From the NCBI GenBank assembly GCA_964640055.1, contig CAZXFH010000004.1:1-64000 (forward strand): DNA of 64,000 nucleotides. The letters are read 5' to 3'. The notes beneath the pieces were generated by a model. It did not search any database and was not told where the DNA came from. It saw nothing but the letters and a program-made list of their open reading frames with translations. The translations under genes and the position numbers were made by a program. Every line of letters begins with the position of its first letter. Position 1 is the first letter of the stretch. Shown here in pieces: positions 44,532 to 54,021 of this stretch. Source of the DNA: CAZXFH01 sp964640055. Lineage in GTDB: Bacteria > Fidelibacterota > UBA2242 > JAFGTP01.

Positions 44532-46667
44532 ATGCCCAAGGATAACGATAATACCAAACAGAATTCTTTAGAAAAGATCTTCTATCCGGAATCTGTTGCA
44601 GTGGTAGGGGCCAATAAAGTGCCGGGTACGGTCCCCCATGATATCATTCACAATATTCTCAAAGCCGATTTTCAAGGCATTGTCTATCCGGTCAGTCCCC
44701 GTGAAAAATTCATTTCCGGGTCCAAAGCCTACAAATATGTGGTTGATATTGAAGATCCCGTCGATCTGGCCATTATTGTCTTTCCCAGCTCAGTGGTACA
44801 TCTGGCCCTGGAGCAGTGCGGGAAAAAGGGCGTCAAGGCCGCGATCATCATTTCCGCAGGCTTCAAGGAAGTTAGTGGTGAGGGGCGCAAACGGGAAGAG
44901 AACCTGTTAAAAATTGCCAAGAAATATGGCATCTCTTTTATCGGGCCAAATTGTCTGGGGGTGATCAATACCGACCGGAAAACATCGCTAAACGCCTCTT
45001 TTGCCCGTCAAATGCCTGAGGAAGGCAATATTGGTTTCCTGTCGCAAAGTGGCGCTCTGTGTACGGCGGTACTGGACTATGCCCGGGCCAATCATATCGG
45101 CTTTTCCAAATTTGTCAGCTTCGGCAATAAAGCCGATATCAATGAGATCGATCTACTCTATTATCTGGGGGAAGACCCCAAGACCGATGTCATTTTACTC
45201 TACCTGGAGGAGATTCGTGACGGCCGCGCACTGATGAAAGCCGCCGATCATATTATCCGGGAAACCGGCAAACCGATCCTGGCGTTGAAATCCGGCCGCA
45301 CCGAAGCCGGAGCCTCAGCCGCTGCCTCCCACACCGGTTCTCTGGCCGGGAGTGATGAGATCACCGAAGCGGCCTTACGCCAAGCCGGTATCATTCGCTG
45401 CCGGGACATTGAGGAGATGTTCAACAAGGCCATTGCCATGGCCTACCAAAACCTGCCGGATAACGACAATATCGCTATTATCACCAATGCCGGCGGTCCG
45501 GGCGTGCTGACCACCGATGCCGCCATCAAAGAAGGATTGTCTTTGGCTAAATTTTCAGACCAGACCACTTCTGTTTTGAAAAAAAGTCTACCCAAGACTG
45601 CCAATATCAAAAATCCGGTGGACGTGATCGGAGATGCCCGGGCTGAGCGTTATAAGATCGCCCTTTCACAGATCCTGAAAGATGTTAATGTTGACGGTGC
45701 TTTTGTCATCCTGACCCCCCAATCCATGACCGACATCGATACCATCGCCCGGGAGGTCGCCAACGTGGTCGAACAATACGACAAGCCGGTCTATACCTCT
45801 TTTATGGGCAAGGCGGATGTGGCTTCGGGGGTGGATATTCTACAACGTAATAAAATCCCCCATTATCAATTACCCGAGACCATGTGTAAAGCCTTTGCCA
45901 CGGCTTACCGCTTCCATACCCACCGCCAATCAGAGTTGGACACCTCACAAGTCTACGAAGACGTGGACAAGCAAAAAGCCCGCACCATCCTGAACAAAGC
46001 TGTTAAGGAAGGCAAGAAATACCTGCCCGAACATGAAGCCGTCAAAGTACTGCAAACCTACCGGCTCACCCTGCCGGAAGAAAAACTGGCCACCTCTAAA
46101 GAAAAGGCTGTCCGGTTCGCCAAAGATATCGGCTTTCCGGTGGTAATGAAAGTTATGTCCAAGGATGTGGTGCATAAATTCGACGCCAAAGGCGTGATCC
46201 TCAACATTAATTCCAACCAGGAAGCCGAACAAGCCTATGACCGTATCCATAAGAATGTGCAAAAAAAGCATCCCGGGGCCAAAATCGACGGCATTCTGGT
46301 CGAGCAAATGATCCCGGAAGGTCAGGAGGTTATTCTGGGCGTCAAACGGGATCCCTCTTTCGGCCCGGTGATTATGTTCGGTCTAGGCGGCATCTATGTG
46401 GAAATCTTCAAGGATGTCAGCTTCCGCGTAGCGCCCCTGGATAAAGAAACCGCCCAGGAAATGATCAATGATACTCGGGCCGCAACCCTGCTGAAAGGGG
46501 CCCGGGGACTCTCGGCGCGTGATATGAATGCCCTGCAGGATGCGATCATTCGCCTGGGACAACTGGCCATGGATTGCCCCCAGATCAAGGAATTAGATAT
46601 CAATCCTCTGATCGTACTTGAAAAGGATCAGGGCTGCTATGTGGCAGACGCCCGGATCATGCTATAG
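44532..46667 (+). CDS. ADP-forming acyl-CoA (acetyl-CoA) synthetase, fused alpha-beta type
   Basis: 711 residues, preceded by AAGGAG. The N-half is the CoA-binding and ligase domain: VAVVGANKVPGTVPHDI, FLSQSGALCTAVLD and ASHTGSLAGS, with His267 the likely phospho-His. The C-half is an ATP-grasp domain (GFPVVMKVMSKDVVHKFDA, EQMIPEGQEVILGV, DINPLIVLE). It should convert acetyl-CoA or other acyl-CoA + ADP + Pi to acid + CoA + ATP, or the reverse. No GNAT domain is present, so it is not a Pat-type acetyltransferase. It is 19 bases after the ACP gene. Confidence 0.93.
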   Translation: MPKDNDNTKQNSLEKIFYPESVAVVGANKVPGTVPHDIIHNILKADFQGIVYPVSPREKFISGSKAYKYVVDIEDPVDLAIIVFPSSVVHLALEQCGKKGVKAAIIISAGFKEVSGEGRKREENLLKIAKKYGISFIGPNCLGVINTDRKTSLNASFARQMPEEGNIGFLSQSGALCTAVLDYARANHIGFSKFVSFGNKADINEIDLLYYLGEDPKTDVILLYLEEIRDGRALMKAADHIIRETGKPILALKSGRTEAGASAAASHTGSLAGSDEITEAALRQAGIIRCRDIEEMFNKAIAMAYQNLPDNDNIAIITNAGGPGVLTTDAAIKEGLSLAKFSDQTTSVLKKSLPKTANIKNPVDVIGDARAERYKIALSQILKDVNVDGAFVILTPQSMTDIDTIAREVANVVEQYDKPVYTSFMGKADVASGVDILQRNKIPHYQLPETMCKAFATAYRFHTHRQSELDTSQVYEDVDKQKARTILNKAVKEGKKYLPEHEAVKVLQTYRLTLPEEKLATSKEKAVRFAKDIGFPVVMKVMSKDVVHKFDAKGVILNINSNQEAEQAYDRIHKNVQKKHPGAKIDGILVEQMIPEGQEVILGVKRDPSFGPVIMFGLGGIYVEIFKDVSFRVAPLDKETAQEMINDTRAATLLKGARGLSARDMNALQDAIIRLGQLAMDCPQIKELDINPLIVLEKDQGCYVADARIML

Positions 46668-46707
46668 ATTTAAGTGAATCATCATTATTTAACGAAAGGA
46701 GTTTAAG

Positions 46708-47517
46708 ATGAGAATTTTGATCCAAGATAACTATCAATGTCTCAGCAAATGGGTGGCCTATTATGTGGTCAAGAAAATAAAGGACTTTAAGCCTACGAAG
46801 GACAGCCCTTTTGTTTTGGGGCTGCCGACCGGTTCTTCCCCACTGGGGACCTATCAGGAACTGATCGAGCTTTACAAAGAGGGAAAAATTTCCTTTGAAA
46901 ATGTGGTCACCTTTAATATGGATGAATATGTGGGGCTGGCTGAAGATCATCCCCAGAGCTACCATTATTTTATGCACAGCAACTTCTTCAGCCATATTGA
47001 TATCCCGGATGAAAACATCAATATACTGGACGGCAATGCCGATGACCTCGATAAGGAATGCGAAGAATACGAAGCCAAAATCAAAAAAGCAGGCGGAATT
47101 CACATCTTTCTGGGCGGTATCGGTCCCGACGGCCATATTGCCTTTAACGAACCAGGCTCTTCACTCTCTTCCCGTACCCGGCTGAAAACCCTGACCTACG
47201 ATACACGTGTGGCCAATTCCCGCTTCTTTGATAATGATATCAACAAGGTGCCCAAGCTGGCTTTAACCGTGGGCGTGGGAACTGTAATGGACGCTGACGA
47301 AGTTCTGATCATTATCAATGGCTATAAGAAAGCCCGGGCCGTGCGTATGGCCGTAGAAGGGGGCGTGAATCACATGTGGACCGTATCTGCCCTGCAGTTG
47401 CACAAGCACGGCATCATCATATGTGATGACGATTCCACCATGGAACTGAAAGTGGGTACTGTTAAATATTTCAAAGATATTGAAAAAGAGGCCCTGGAAA
47501 ATCTGCCGCAACTTTAA
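46708..47517 (+). CDS. nagB: Glucosamine-6-phosphate deaminase
   Basis: 269 residues with AAAGGAG before ATG 46708. VLGLPTGSSPLGTYQEL is the phosphate loop, FNMDEYVGL holds the catalytic Asp, and GGIGPDGHIAFNEPGSS has the catalytic His. It converts glucosamine-6-phosphate to fructose-6-phosphate and ammonia, the link between amino sugars and glycolysis. The length is typical for the family. The DUF4954 gene follows after 82 bases. Confidence 0.95.
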   Translation: MRILIQDNYQCLSKWVAYYVVKKIKDFKPTKDSPFVLGLPTGSSPLGTYQELIELYKEGKISFENVVTFNMDEYVGLAEDHPQSYHYFMHSNFFSHIDIPDENINILDGNADDLDKECEEYEAKIKKAGGIHIFLGGIGPDGHIAFNEPGSSLSSRTRLKTLTYDTRVANSRFFDNDINKVPKLALTVGVGTVMDADEVLIIINGYKKARAVRMAVEGGVNHMWTVSALQLHKHGIIICDDDSTMELKVGTVKYFKDIEKEALENLPQL

Positions 47518-47599
47518 TAATATAAGTAAGGGGGAGAAGCTATTGCAGCCAACTTTCCCGGTATATATTTTGAACCATTGGAAATAATGAAGGAAAATC

Positions 47600-49582
47600 A
47601 TGAAATATCGAGCACTTACTGCTGCTGAAATTGAACAATTAGAAAAACAAGGCTGCCGGGCCACAGACTGGCAAAATGTTCAGGTAAGCGAAGAATTTCG
47701 TCCGGATCCACTGGTCAACGTTCACTTTCAAGGAAAGGTCCATCTGGGCCGTTTTGAAAAAGAGATTGAAATCCAGGCGGGCATCACCAAACAGAGCGGC
47801 CTGCAGGATTGCTTTATCCAGGATTGCACCCTGGCGGATAATGTTTACGTAAATGGGGTCAAAAATCTGGTGGGCTACCATCTCTATCCGGAAGCGGCTA
47901 TTGAAAATGTCGGCAGTCTGACCGTCACCGGAGAGTCCACATTCGGTAATGGCACTGAGATCGAGGTCCTGAACGAAGGCGGCGGCCGGGAGCTACCGCT
48001 CTACAACCAGCTGACCGCCCAGATCGCCTACCTGCTGGTTAATTACCGTCATAATCAGGATTTTATTAAACAACTGCAGAAACTGATCTGGGATTATGTG
48101 CATCAACAGAAAGCTTCCCACGGTACCGTTGAAACAGGAGCCCGCATCCTGAACAGCAGCACGGTCCGCGATCTGAATATCGGTTCGCATGCCGTAATTA
48201 ACGGGGCCTTGACCCTGGAAAACGGTACTCTGGTCAGCTCGGCCGAGGCACCGGCTACCATTGGCAGCGATGTTATTGCCCGCGATTTTATTGCCCAGGA
48301 GGGCTCCAAAATCGAAGACGGGGCCGTGGTAGAAAATTGTTTTATCGGACAAGCCGTAACCATCGGCAAACAGTTTTCCGCTGAGCATTCCGCCATCTTC
48401 GCCAATTCAGAGTTCTTTCACGGCGAAGGGCTCAGTATCTTTGCCGGTCCCTACACCGTCTCCCATCACAAATCCTCCCTATTGATTGCCGGACTCTTCT
48501 CTTTTTATAATGCGGGCAGCGGCACAAATCAGAGTAACCATATGTACAAACTCGGCCCTTTGCATCAGGGTATTCTGGAACGGGGCTCAAAAACCGGGTC
48601 CTTTTCCTACCTGCTCTGGCCGGCCCGGATCGGGGCTTTTACCGCGGTGATCGGTAAACACTATAGCAATTTTGACACGACTACGTTCCCCTTTTCCTAT
48701 CTGGAAGAAGATGAAGGTAAAAGTGTACTGACGCCGGCCATGAACCTGCTGACCGTGGGCACCCTGCGCGACAGCCGCAAATGGCCCAACCGGGATAAAC
48801 GCCAGAGTCAGGACAAATTGGACCTGATCAATTTCGAACTCTTCAGCCCCTATACCATCGGCCGGGTGCTGATAGCCATCGACTTGTTAAAATCCCTTTA
48901 TGAAACGGCTTCCAGAAAACAGGAATATGTTAAATATAAGGGCGTTCACATCAAGCGCTTATTACTGCGCACAACCCGTAAATACTATCAGATCGCGATC
49001 AATATTTACCTGGGTAACGAGATCGTGAAAAGATTAAAGGGCCAGCTGGATTCCAAAACCAGCTTCAAAGCCCTGAAACCGAAGCTTTTTGCCCATGCAG
49101 GCGATATCAGTCAGACCTGGACCGATCTCTCCGGTATGATCGCACCCATGGACAAGCTCAACCGACTGGTGGCGGATGTTACCGATCTAAAGATTACCGA
49201 TATTCAGGGCATGCGTCAGGCGCTGCAGGAGATCCATGATGCCTATGCGGAAGATAATTGGTACTGGTGCCTGGATCTGCTGCAAGGACAATTGAAAAAA
49301 CCCCTGACCAACATCACCAACCAGGACATTATGGAAGTGATCGAAATCTGGAAAGATAATGTCATTAAACTGAACAACATGATCCTGAAAGATGCCCGCA
49401 AGGAATTTGATCCCAACAGCCGCTTCGGATATGGTCTCGACGGTGATGAAGATGTCAAAGCCCGTGATTTTGCAGCCGTGCGCGGGGCCTATGATCAGAA
49501 TAGTTTTGTGACCGGCCTGCAAGCTGAAAATGAACAGGTGGCGGAAACGGCTGAGCAACTGATTCAATTGTTGAAAAAGTAA
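47600..49582 (+). CDS. DUF4954-family protein (left-handed beta-helix type)
   Basis: 660 residues with GAAGGAAAATC before ATG 47600. The N-terminal half has hexapeptide-like repeats (SGLQDCFIQDCTLADNVYVN, IGSDVIARDFIAQEGSKIED, GAVVENCFIGQAVTIGKQF) that build a left-handed beta-helix as in GlmU/LpxA. The C-terminal ~260 residues are helical. From memory this is DUF4954, common in Bacteroidetes and relatives, where it often lies beside amino-sugar genes. Its biochemical role is unknown. Position beside nagB suggests a link with nucleotide-activated amino sugars. Confidence 0.88.
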   Translation: MKYRALTAAEIEQLEKQGCRATDWQNVQVSEEFRPDPLVNVHFQGKVHLGRFEKEIEIQAGITKQSGLQDCFIQDCTLADNVYVNGVKNLVGYHLYPEAAIENVGSLTVTGESTFGNGTEIEVLNEGGGRELPLYNQLTAQIAYLLVNYRHNQDFIKQLQKLIWDYVHQQKASHGTVETGARILNSSTVRDLNIGSHAVINGALTLENGTLVSSAEAPATIGSDVIARDFIAQEGSKIEDGAVVENCFIGQAVTIGKQFSAEHSAIFANSEFFHGEGLSIFAGPYTVSHHKSSLLIAGLFSFYNAGSGTNQSNHMYKLGPLHQGILERGSKTGSFSYLLWPARIGAFTAVIGKHYSNFDTTTFPFSYLEEDEGKSVLTPAMNLLTVGTLRDSRKWPNRDKRQSQDKLDLINFELFSPYTIGRVLIAIDLLKSLYETASRKQEYVKYKGVHIKRLLLRTTRKYYQIAINIYLGNEIVKRLKGQLDSKTSFKALKPKLFAHAGDISQTWTDLSGMIAPMDKLNRLVADVTDLKITDIQGMRQALQEIHDAYAEDNWYWCLDLLQGQLKKPLTNITNQDIMEVIEIWKDNVIKLNNMILKDARKEFDPNSRFGYGLDGDEDVKARDFAAVRGAYDQNSFVTGLQAENEQVAETAEQLIQLLKK

Positions 49583-49613
49583 ATTGTTATAAATATCTTA
49601 AATCAATATCAGG

Positions 49614-49641
49614 ACTTCCCTGCTTAAAATTCCAGGGAAGT
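49614..49641. other. Hairpin upstream of phoH
   Basis: ACTTCCCTG-CTTAAAATTC-CAGGGAAGT is a perfect 9-bp stem with a 10-base loop in the gap between the DUF4954 stop and the phoH start. No T-run follows (TCCTGGTTTA), so it may be a weak terminator or a leader structure of phoH; the sequence cannot decide. Confidence 0.35.
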
Positions 49642-49672
49642 TCCTGGTTTATAATCCAATTTATGAGGTACA

Positions 49673-50629
49673 ATGGCAAAAAAAACCGTCGAGATCAACG
49701 GCGTTGATCCGCTTTCGGTTCTGGGTGTCAATGATAAAAACCTGAAACTGTTGCGGGAAAATTTCCCTCTGAAAATCCATGCCCGTGGCAATAAAATCAC
49801 CCTGCAAGGTCCGCAAGCGCAAATCCAGCAAATGGAGCGCATTCTGGGCGAAATGTTTCTGACCATCAACCAGAAAGGCTATATCGACGAAGCTGATATT
49901 AAAACCCTGATCAAGGTGGAAACCGGCGGCGCGGAACGGAAAGAGACGATCACGCCGGAAACCGTAATCCTGTTCAAAAAAGACGGGGCGATCAAACCGC
50001 GTTCGCCCAATCAGGAAAAATATTATCGCTCCACCCAAAAGAATGATATTGTCTTCTCCATTGGCCCGGCCGGAACCGGTAAAACCTATCTGGCCGTAGC
50101 CATTGCCGTCGCTGCTTTCCGCAACCATGATGTGCGCCGGATTGTCCTGACCCGGCCGGCTGTGGAGGCTGGCGAGAGTCTCGGCTTTCTGCCCGGTGAC
50201 CTAAGGGAAAAAATCGAACCCTACCTGGCGCCCCTTTATGACGCGCTCTATGAAATGATGCCGGCCGATAAACTGAAAAACCTGACCGACCAGAAGGTGG
50301 TTGAGATCCTGCCCCTGGCCTATATGCGCGGCCGCACCCTGAACAACGCCTTTGTAATCCTGGACGAAGCCCAGAACACCACCAACATGCAGATGAAGAT
50401 GTTCCTTACCCGCCTGGGCGCTAATTCCAAAGCCATTGTGACCGGTGATATCACCCAGATCGATCTGCCCAGCCGGAATAATTCCGGGCTGATCCAGGCC
50501 CGCGATATCCTCAGCGGTATCGAGGGTATTGATTTTATCTATTTTGATGAACGGGATGTGGTGCGCCATCCCCTGGTCAAACAGATCATCCGCGCCTATA
50601 ACGAGGAAAACCCGCCGGAGCAGAGCTAA
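49673..50629 (+). CDS. phoH: PhoH-family ATPase
   Basis: 318 residues with GAGGTACA before ATG 49673. Residues ~1-90 form a small KH-like N-domain (LKLLRENFPLKIHARGNKIT). The P-loop is GPAGTGKTYLAVAIAV (~129-144), followed by LTRPAVEAGESLGFLPG and Walker B VILDEAQNTTN. PhoH proteins are RNA-associated ATPases, usually next to ybeY; here no ybeY follows. The gene is the last of the plus-strand run before the defence island. Confidence 0.93.
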   Translation: MAKKTVEINGVDPLSVLGVNDKNLKLLRENFPLKIHARGNKITLQGPQAQIQQMERILGEMFLTINQKGYIDEADIKTLIKVETGGAERKETITPETVILFKKDGAIKPRSPNQEKYYRSTQKNDIVFSIGPAGTGKTYLAVAIAVAAFRNHDVRRIVLTRPAVEAGESLGFLPGDLREKIEPYLAPLYDALYEMMPADKLKNLTDQKVVEILPLAYMRGRTLNNAFVILDEAQNTTNMQMKMFLTRLGANSKAIVTGDITQIDLPSRNNSGLIQARDILSGIEGIDFIYFDERDVVRHPLVKQIIRAYNEENPPEQS

Positions 50630-50684
50630 AGCGTATAACTCATCCCCTTTTAAAAGATTTTCGCAAGCGGGAGATAATGCAAAC

Positions 50685-50725
50685 TCCCCTTCTCTTGCCA
50701 AGAGAAGGGGCCGGGGGATAAGTTC
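50685..50725 (+). repeat. 41-bp palindromic element, left copy
   Basis: Matches 61315-61355 at 36 of 41 positions. Core CCCCTTCTCTT facing AAGAGAAGGGG with a 4-base loop makes an 11-bp stem; the loop bases are among the few that differ between the copies. Confidence 0.85.
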
Positions 50726-50793
50726 AAAACCAACCAGTACCGCAGGGCATTAACCCCCAACTTCAGTTGGGGGCAGCAACAAAACCGAATACC

Positions 50794-50957
50794 CGAGAAC
50801 GGTTTCAACCGTTTCCAGCAATAAAGCCCTTAAAAGGGCTCCGAGAGTTAGTTGCTATTATATACCCCCGGTTGAAACCGGGGGCTAATCCTAATCTTTT
50901 TTATATGTCATCCCTATTTGTCGATTGGCGCAAGCGGAATGTCCTGTTTATTCCCCT
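50794..50957 (+). repeat. 164-bp direct repeat, left copy
   Basis: Aligns with 61157-61320 at 162 of 164 positions, same orientation, no gaps. Contains three perfect palindromes: AACGGTT-TC-AACCGTT, AGCCCTT-AA-AAGGGCT and CCCCCGGTT-GA-AACCGGGGG. The differences are A/G near the first palindrome and A/T in the TCATCCCT-TTTGTC segment. The pair encloses the type I restriction-modification genes. Confidence 0.95.
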
Positions 50958-50982
50958 CAACACGCCTCAGAAGGTCATTCTT

Positions 50983-53900
50983 TCAGTAAGATTTCTGACT
51001 GGTGCGCCAGCGCTGAAAATCGGTAAACAACATATGTAAAAGCGCTTGCTGAAAATCCTTATCATCATTGAATTTTTTATAAAAATCAAAGTTCTCATCA
51101 ATCATCTGACGGGCATGTTCTTTGGCTTTGTCATCAAAGGTGAGTTTGGCGTTTTCCGGAGGATTGACCACCGCACTTTTCTGCACCGCTTCATCCTGAT
51201 AAAGGCGCTCGCGAAAGGATTGAAACACTTTATCGCTTTCCTCAAAGTCTGTCCCGAAGCGTTCATTAAGGACTCTGATAATCTCTGAAAGGGATTCCAA
51301 TTCAGCTGTCCGGCTGCCGGTTTCACCATCCAGACTATCCGGTTCAATCTCGCCTTCTCCCCGGTCGAGAGAAATCTTGCCCTTGTGCATGCGTTGCAGG
51401 CGATAGGAATCCATATCCACTTGCTGCGTTACCTCCCGGGGCAATTTGGAAGGCCGCAAGGAGATCAACCGCAGCAAATACTTGCCAAACACATACAATT
51501 TTTCCAGATCAACATCGGCAAAGGGCAGGATCTGAGCCAGAAAGGCATAGGTGCGCACATATTTGGATAATTTGCGATAGAAATCCCGTCTTTCGTCTTC
51601 GGACAGTTCCGCATAGCGGTCCTTTACCGGATTTAAAATAGCATATAAACGGGCTTGCCGGACTTTTTTGCCGAAATAATGGCTGGCAAACTGATCAATA
51701 TCCAGATCAGAATAGAGATGAAAGGCTTGCAGGTCCTCCATCAAATTATAAAGGACATTCGGATCTGTGCTCTCACTGAGAAAGGTTTTTTCATAATAGG
51801 GATCAAACGCCGCTTTAATGGCCGCGGCTTCATTGACAAAATCAAGGACCATGGTATCTTTTTTATGGGGATGGATACGATTCAGCCGGCTCAGGGTTTG
51901 TACCGCATTTATACCGCCTAATTTTTTATCCACATACATGGTATGCAACAGGGGCTCGTCAAAACCGGTCTGGAATTTGTTCGCCACCACCAGAAATCGG
52001 TAGGCCTGGTGTTTAAATTGTTCCCGGGTTTGGGCCTGGGGTATTGCGTTCAATCCGCTCTCGGTAAAGGATTGACCGGTATCCGGGTCCTTGACGGTTC
52101 CGGAAAAAGCCACCAGGGCCTGGTAAGGGTATTGCCGTTCTTTCAGGTATTTTTTCAAGGCCAGAAAAAAGCGCACCGCATGCAGCCGGGAACGGGTCAC
52201 CACCATGGCTTTGGCCTGGTGCTGAATGGCCGGCGCCACAAATTTATGAAAATGTTGAACGATAATATCCGTCTTGTTGCCAATTGCATGCTCATGCAGA
52301 TCCACAAAAGATCTTAACAGGGCCGACGCCTTCTGGCGGTCATACTGGGGATCATCCGCAATGGCTTTCAACAGTTTGAAATAACTTTTATAAGTGGTGT
52401 AATTTTCCAGCACATCCAGAATAAAGTGCTCTTCAATGGCCTGCCGCATGGTGTACAGGCTGAAAGGTTCCTGTTTGCCGGAATCAGTGACCGTTCCAAA
52501 CAGCTCCAACGTCTTTTTCTTGGGCGTCGCGGTAAAAGCAAAATAGCTCACATTCGGGAGTTGCCCGCGGCTTTTGATCATCTTTTCAATCCGGTCAACC
52601 AGGTCTTCTTCGGTCACATCATCCTGCTGCGCCGCTTCTTCCAGCGAAACCGGGGCCAAGACCTCATTCATCTGGCGGGTGCTTTCACCGGCCATAGAGG
52701 AGTGGGCCTCATCGATCAGCACGGCAAATTTCGTTCCTTTGAAATCCCGCATGGCCTCCGAGATCACCGGGAATTTCTGCAGGGTGGTGGTGATGATCTT
52801 CTTGCGCTTTTCGAGCGCATCCTTCAGATCCTGACTGGTATCGTCATCGCCAATCGGCTGGACCACGCCGGGCGTATTCTGAAATTGCAAGACCACATTC
52901 CGGAGCTGCTTATCCAGAATTCTGCGATCAGTGATAACAATAATCGTGTCAAAAACCGGCTCATCCGCGTAGGTATGTAAGCCGGACAGCTGATGGGCCA
53001 GCCAGGCAATGGTATTGCTCTTGCCGCTGCCGGCACTGTGCTGAATCAGATAGGTCTGACCCACGCCATTTTCCCGGGCATGATTGACCATGCTGCGCAC
53101 TGCTTGCAGCTGATGATAACGCGGGAAGATCAGCTGCTCGGTCTTTTTATCCTGGCCGGTGCGGGCATCATTCTCAGTCACTTCCAAGGTGTGGATAAAG
53201 TGCTGGATCAAATTCAAAATACTGTCCCGGGTCCAGATCTTTTCCCACAGGTAGCTGGTGGCATATTGCTCATCACCCAGAGGTGTGGGATTGCCGGCAC
53301 CGCCTTCCCGGCCTTTATTAAAGGGTAAAAAATAGGTCTGGCCTTTCTCTAAATGGGTGGTATAGTAAACCTCATTGGGATCAACCGCAAAATGGGCCAG
53401 GCAGCGCTTGAACCGGAACAGGGGCTCCCGGGGATCCCGGTCGCTCCGGTACTGCGCCATCGCATCTTCCACATTCTGACCGTTCAGCGGATTTTTCAAT
53501 TCGGCTGTGAAAAGCGGCAAGCCATTCAAAAAAATTACCAGATCCAGACTCTGTTCGGTCTCCTCGCTGTATTTTAACTGCCGGATCACGGCAAAAGAAT
53601 TGGCGCGGTACTTCTTCCGCAAGGCAACATTGAAACCGGTATTGGGCCGGAAATAGGCCAGGTGAAAACGGCAACCCGATATTTTTAAAGGATGGCGCAG
53701 ACAATGCAGGGTGCCGCGCCGCTCTATCTGGCGCCTGAGCCGCTGCAAGAGCTGCGAACGGGCATCGCCGGCCGTCACTTTCTGAAACTTACGCCACTCA
53801 GCGGGTTGGGTGGCACGGATGAAATTCAGGAGCTCTGCCGGCAGTAAACAGAGCGCCCGGTCATAGTCCTGAGTGGTGCGGCGCTGAAAACCACCCGGCT

Positions 53901-54021
53901 GACCCGCAACCTCATAGGCCCGGAACGGCTCAGTACTGCGCTCCGGAGCCAAGTCCCGCTCCTGCAACAGGGTGGCTTCCAGATCAGTTTCAAAATACTT
54001 TTCACGGATTTGCTGGCTCAT
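50983..54021 (-). CDS. hsdR: Type I restriction enzyme, R subunit
   Basis: 1012 residues. The N-terminal nuclease domain shows LDLVIFLNGLPLFTAELKN (Asp160, Glu174-Leu-Lys176), the PD-(D/E)xK site. The motor has Walker A AGSGKSNTIAW (330-340), DEAH at 437-440 and FTATPKKK. Downstream are the second RecA fold (LVVANKFQTGFDEPLLHTM, QTLSRLNRIHP) and a helical C-domain that docks onto the methylase. It cuts unmodified DNA after ATP-driven translocation. Start ATG overlaps the hsdS stop by four bases (ATGA), which couples the two. The gene is the last of the five-gene operon. Confidence 0.96.
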   Translation of the reverse strand: MSQQIREKYFETDLEATLLQERDLAPERSTEPFRAYEVAGQPGGFQRRTTQDYDRALCLLPAELLNFIRATQPAEWRKFQKVTAGDARSQLLQRLRRQIERRGTLHCLRHPLKISGCRFHLAYFRPNTGFNVALRKKYRANSFAVIRQLKYSEETEQSLDLVIFLNGLPLFTAELKNPLNGQNVEDAMAQYRSDRDPREPLFRFKRCLAHFAVDPNEVYYTTHLEKGQTYFLPFNKGREGGAGNPTPLGDEQYATSYLWEKIWTRDSILNLIQHFIHTLEVTENDARTGQDKKTEQLIFPRYHQLQAVRSMVNHARENGVGQTYLIQHSAGSGKSNTIAWLAHQLSGLHTYADEPVFDTIIVITDRRILDKQLRNVVLQFQNTPGVVQPIGDDDTSQDLKDALEKRKKIITTTLQKFPVISEAMRDFKGTKFAVLIDEAHSSMAGESTRQMNEVLAPVSLEEAAQQDDVTEEDLVDRIEKMIKSRGQLPNVSYFAFTATPKKKTLELFGTVTDSGKQEPFSLYTMRQAIEEHFILDVLENYTTYKSYFKLLKAIADDPQYDRQKASALLRSFVDLHEHAIGNKTDIIVQHFHKFVAPAIQHQAKAMVVTRSRLHAVRFFLALKKYLKERQYPYQALVAFSGTVKDPDTGQSFTESGLNAIPQAQTREQFKHQAYRFLVVANKFQTGFDEPLLHTMYVDKKLGGINAVQTLSRLNRIHPHKKDTMVLDFVNEAAAIKAAFDPYYEKTFLSESTDPNVLYNLMEDLQAFHLYSDLDIDQFASHYFGKKVRQARLYAILNPVKDRYAELSEDERRDFYRKLSKYVRTYAFLAQILPFADVDLEKLYVFGKYLLRLISLRPSKLPREVTQQVDMDSYRLQRMHKGKISLDRGEGEIEPDSLDGETGSRTAELESLSEIIRVLNERFGTDFEESDKVFQSFRERLYQDEAVQKSAVVNPPENAKLTFDDKAKEHARQMIDENFDFYKKFNDDKDFQQALLHMLFTDFQRWRTSQKSY

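Larger units (their letters stand above)
50630..50982. other. Repeat-rich gap on the left side of the restriction-modification island
   Basis: 353 bases with no gene, filled with palindromic elements. In order: the 41-bp element at 50685-50725, the palindrome CCCCCAACT-TC-AGTTGGGGG at 50754-50773, and the 164-bp repeat at 50794-50957. hsdR ends 25 bases after the last of these. Confidence 0.7.
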
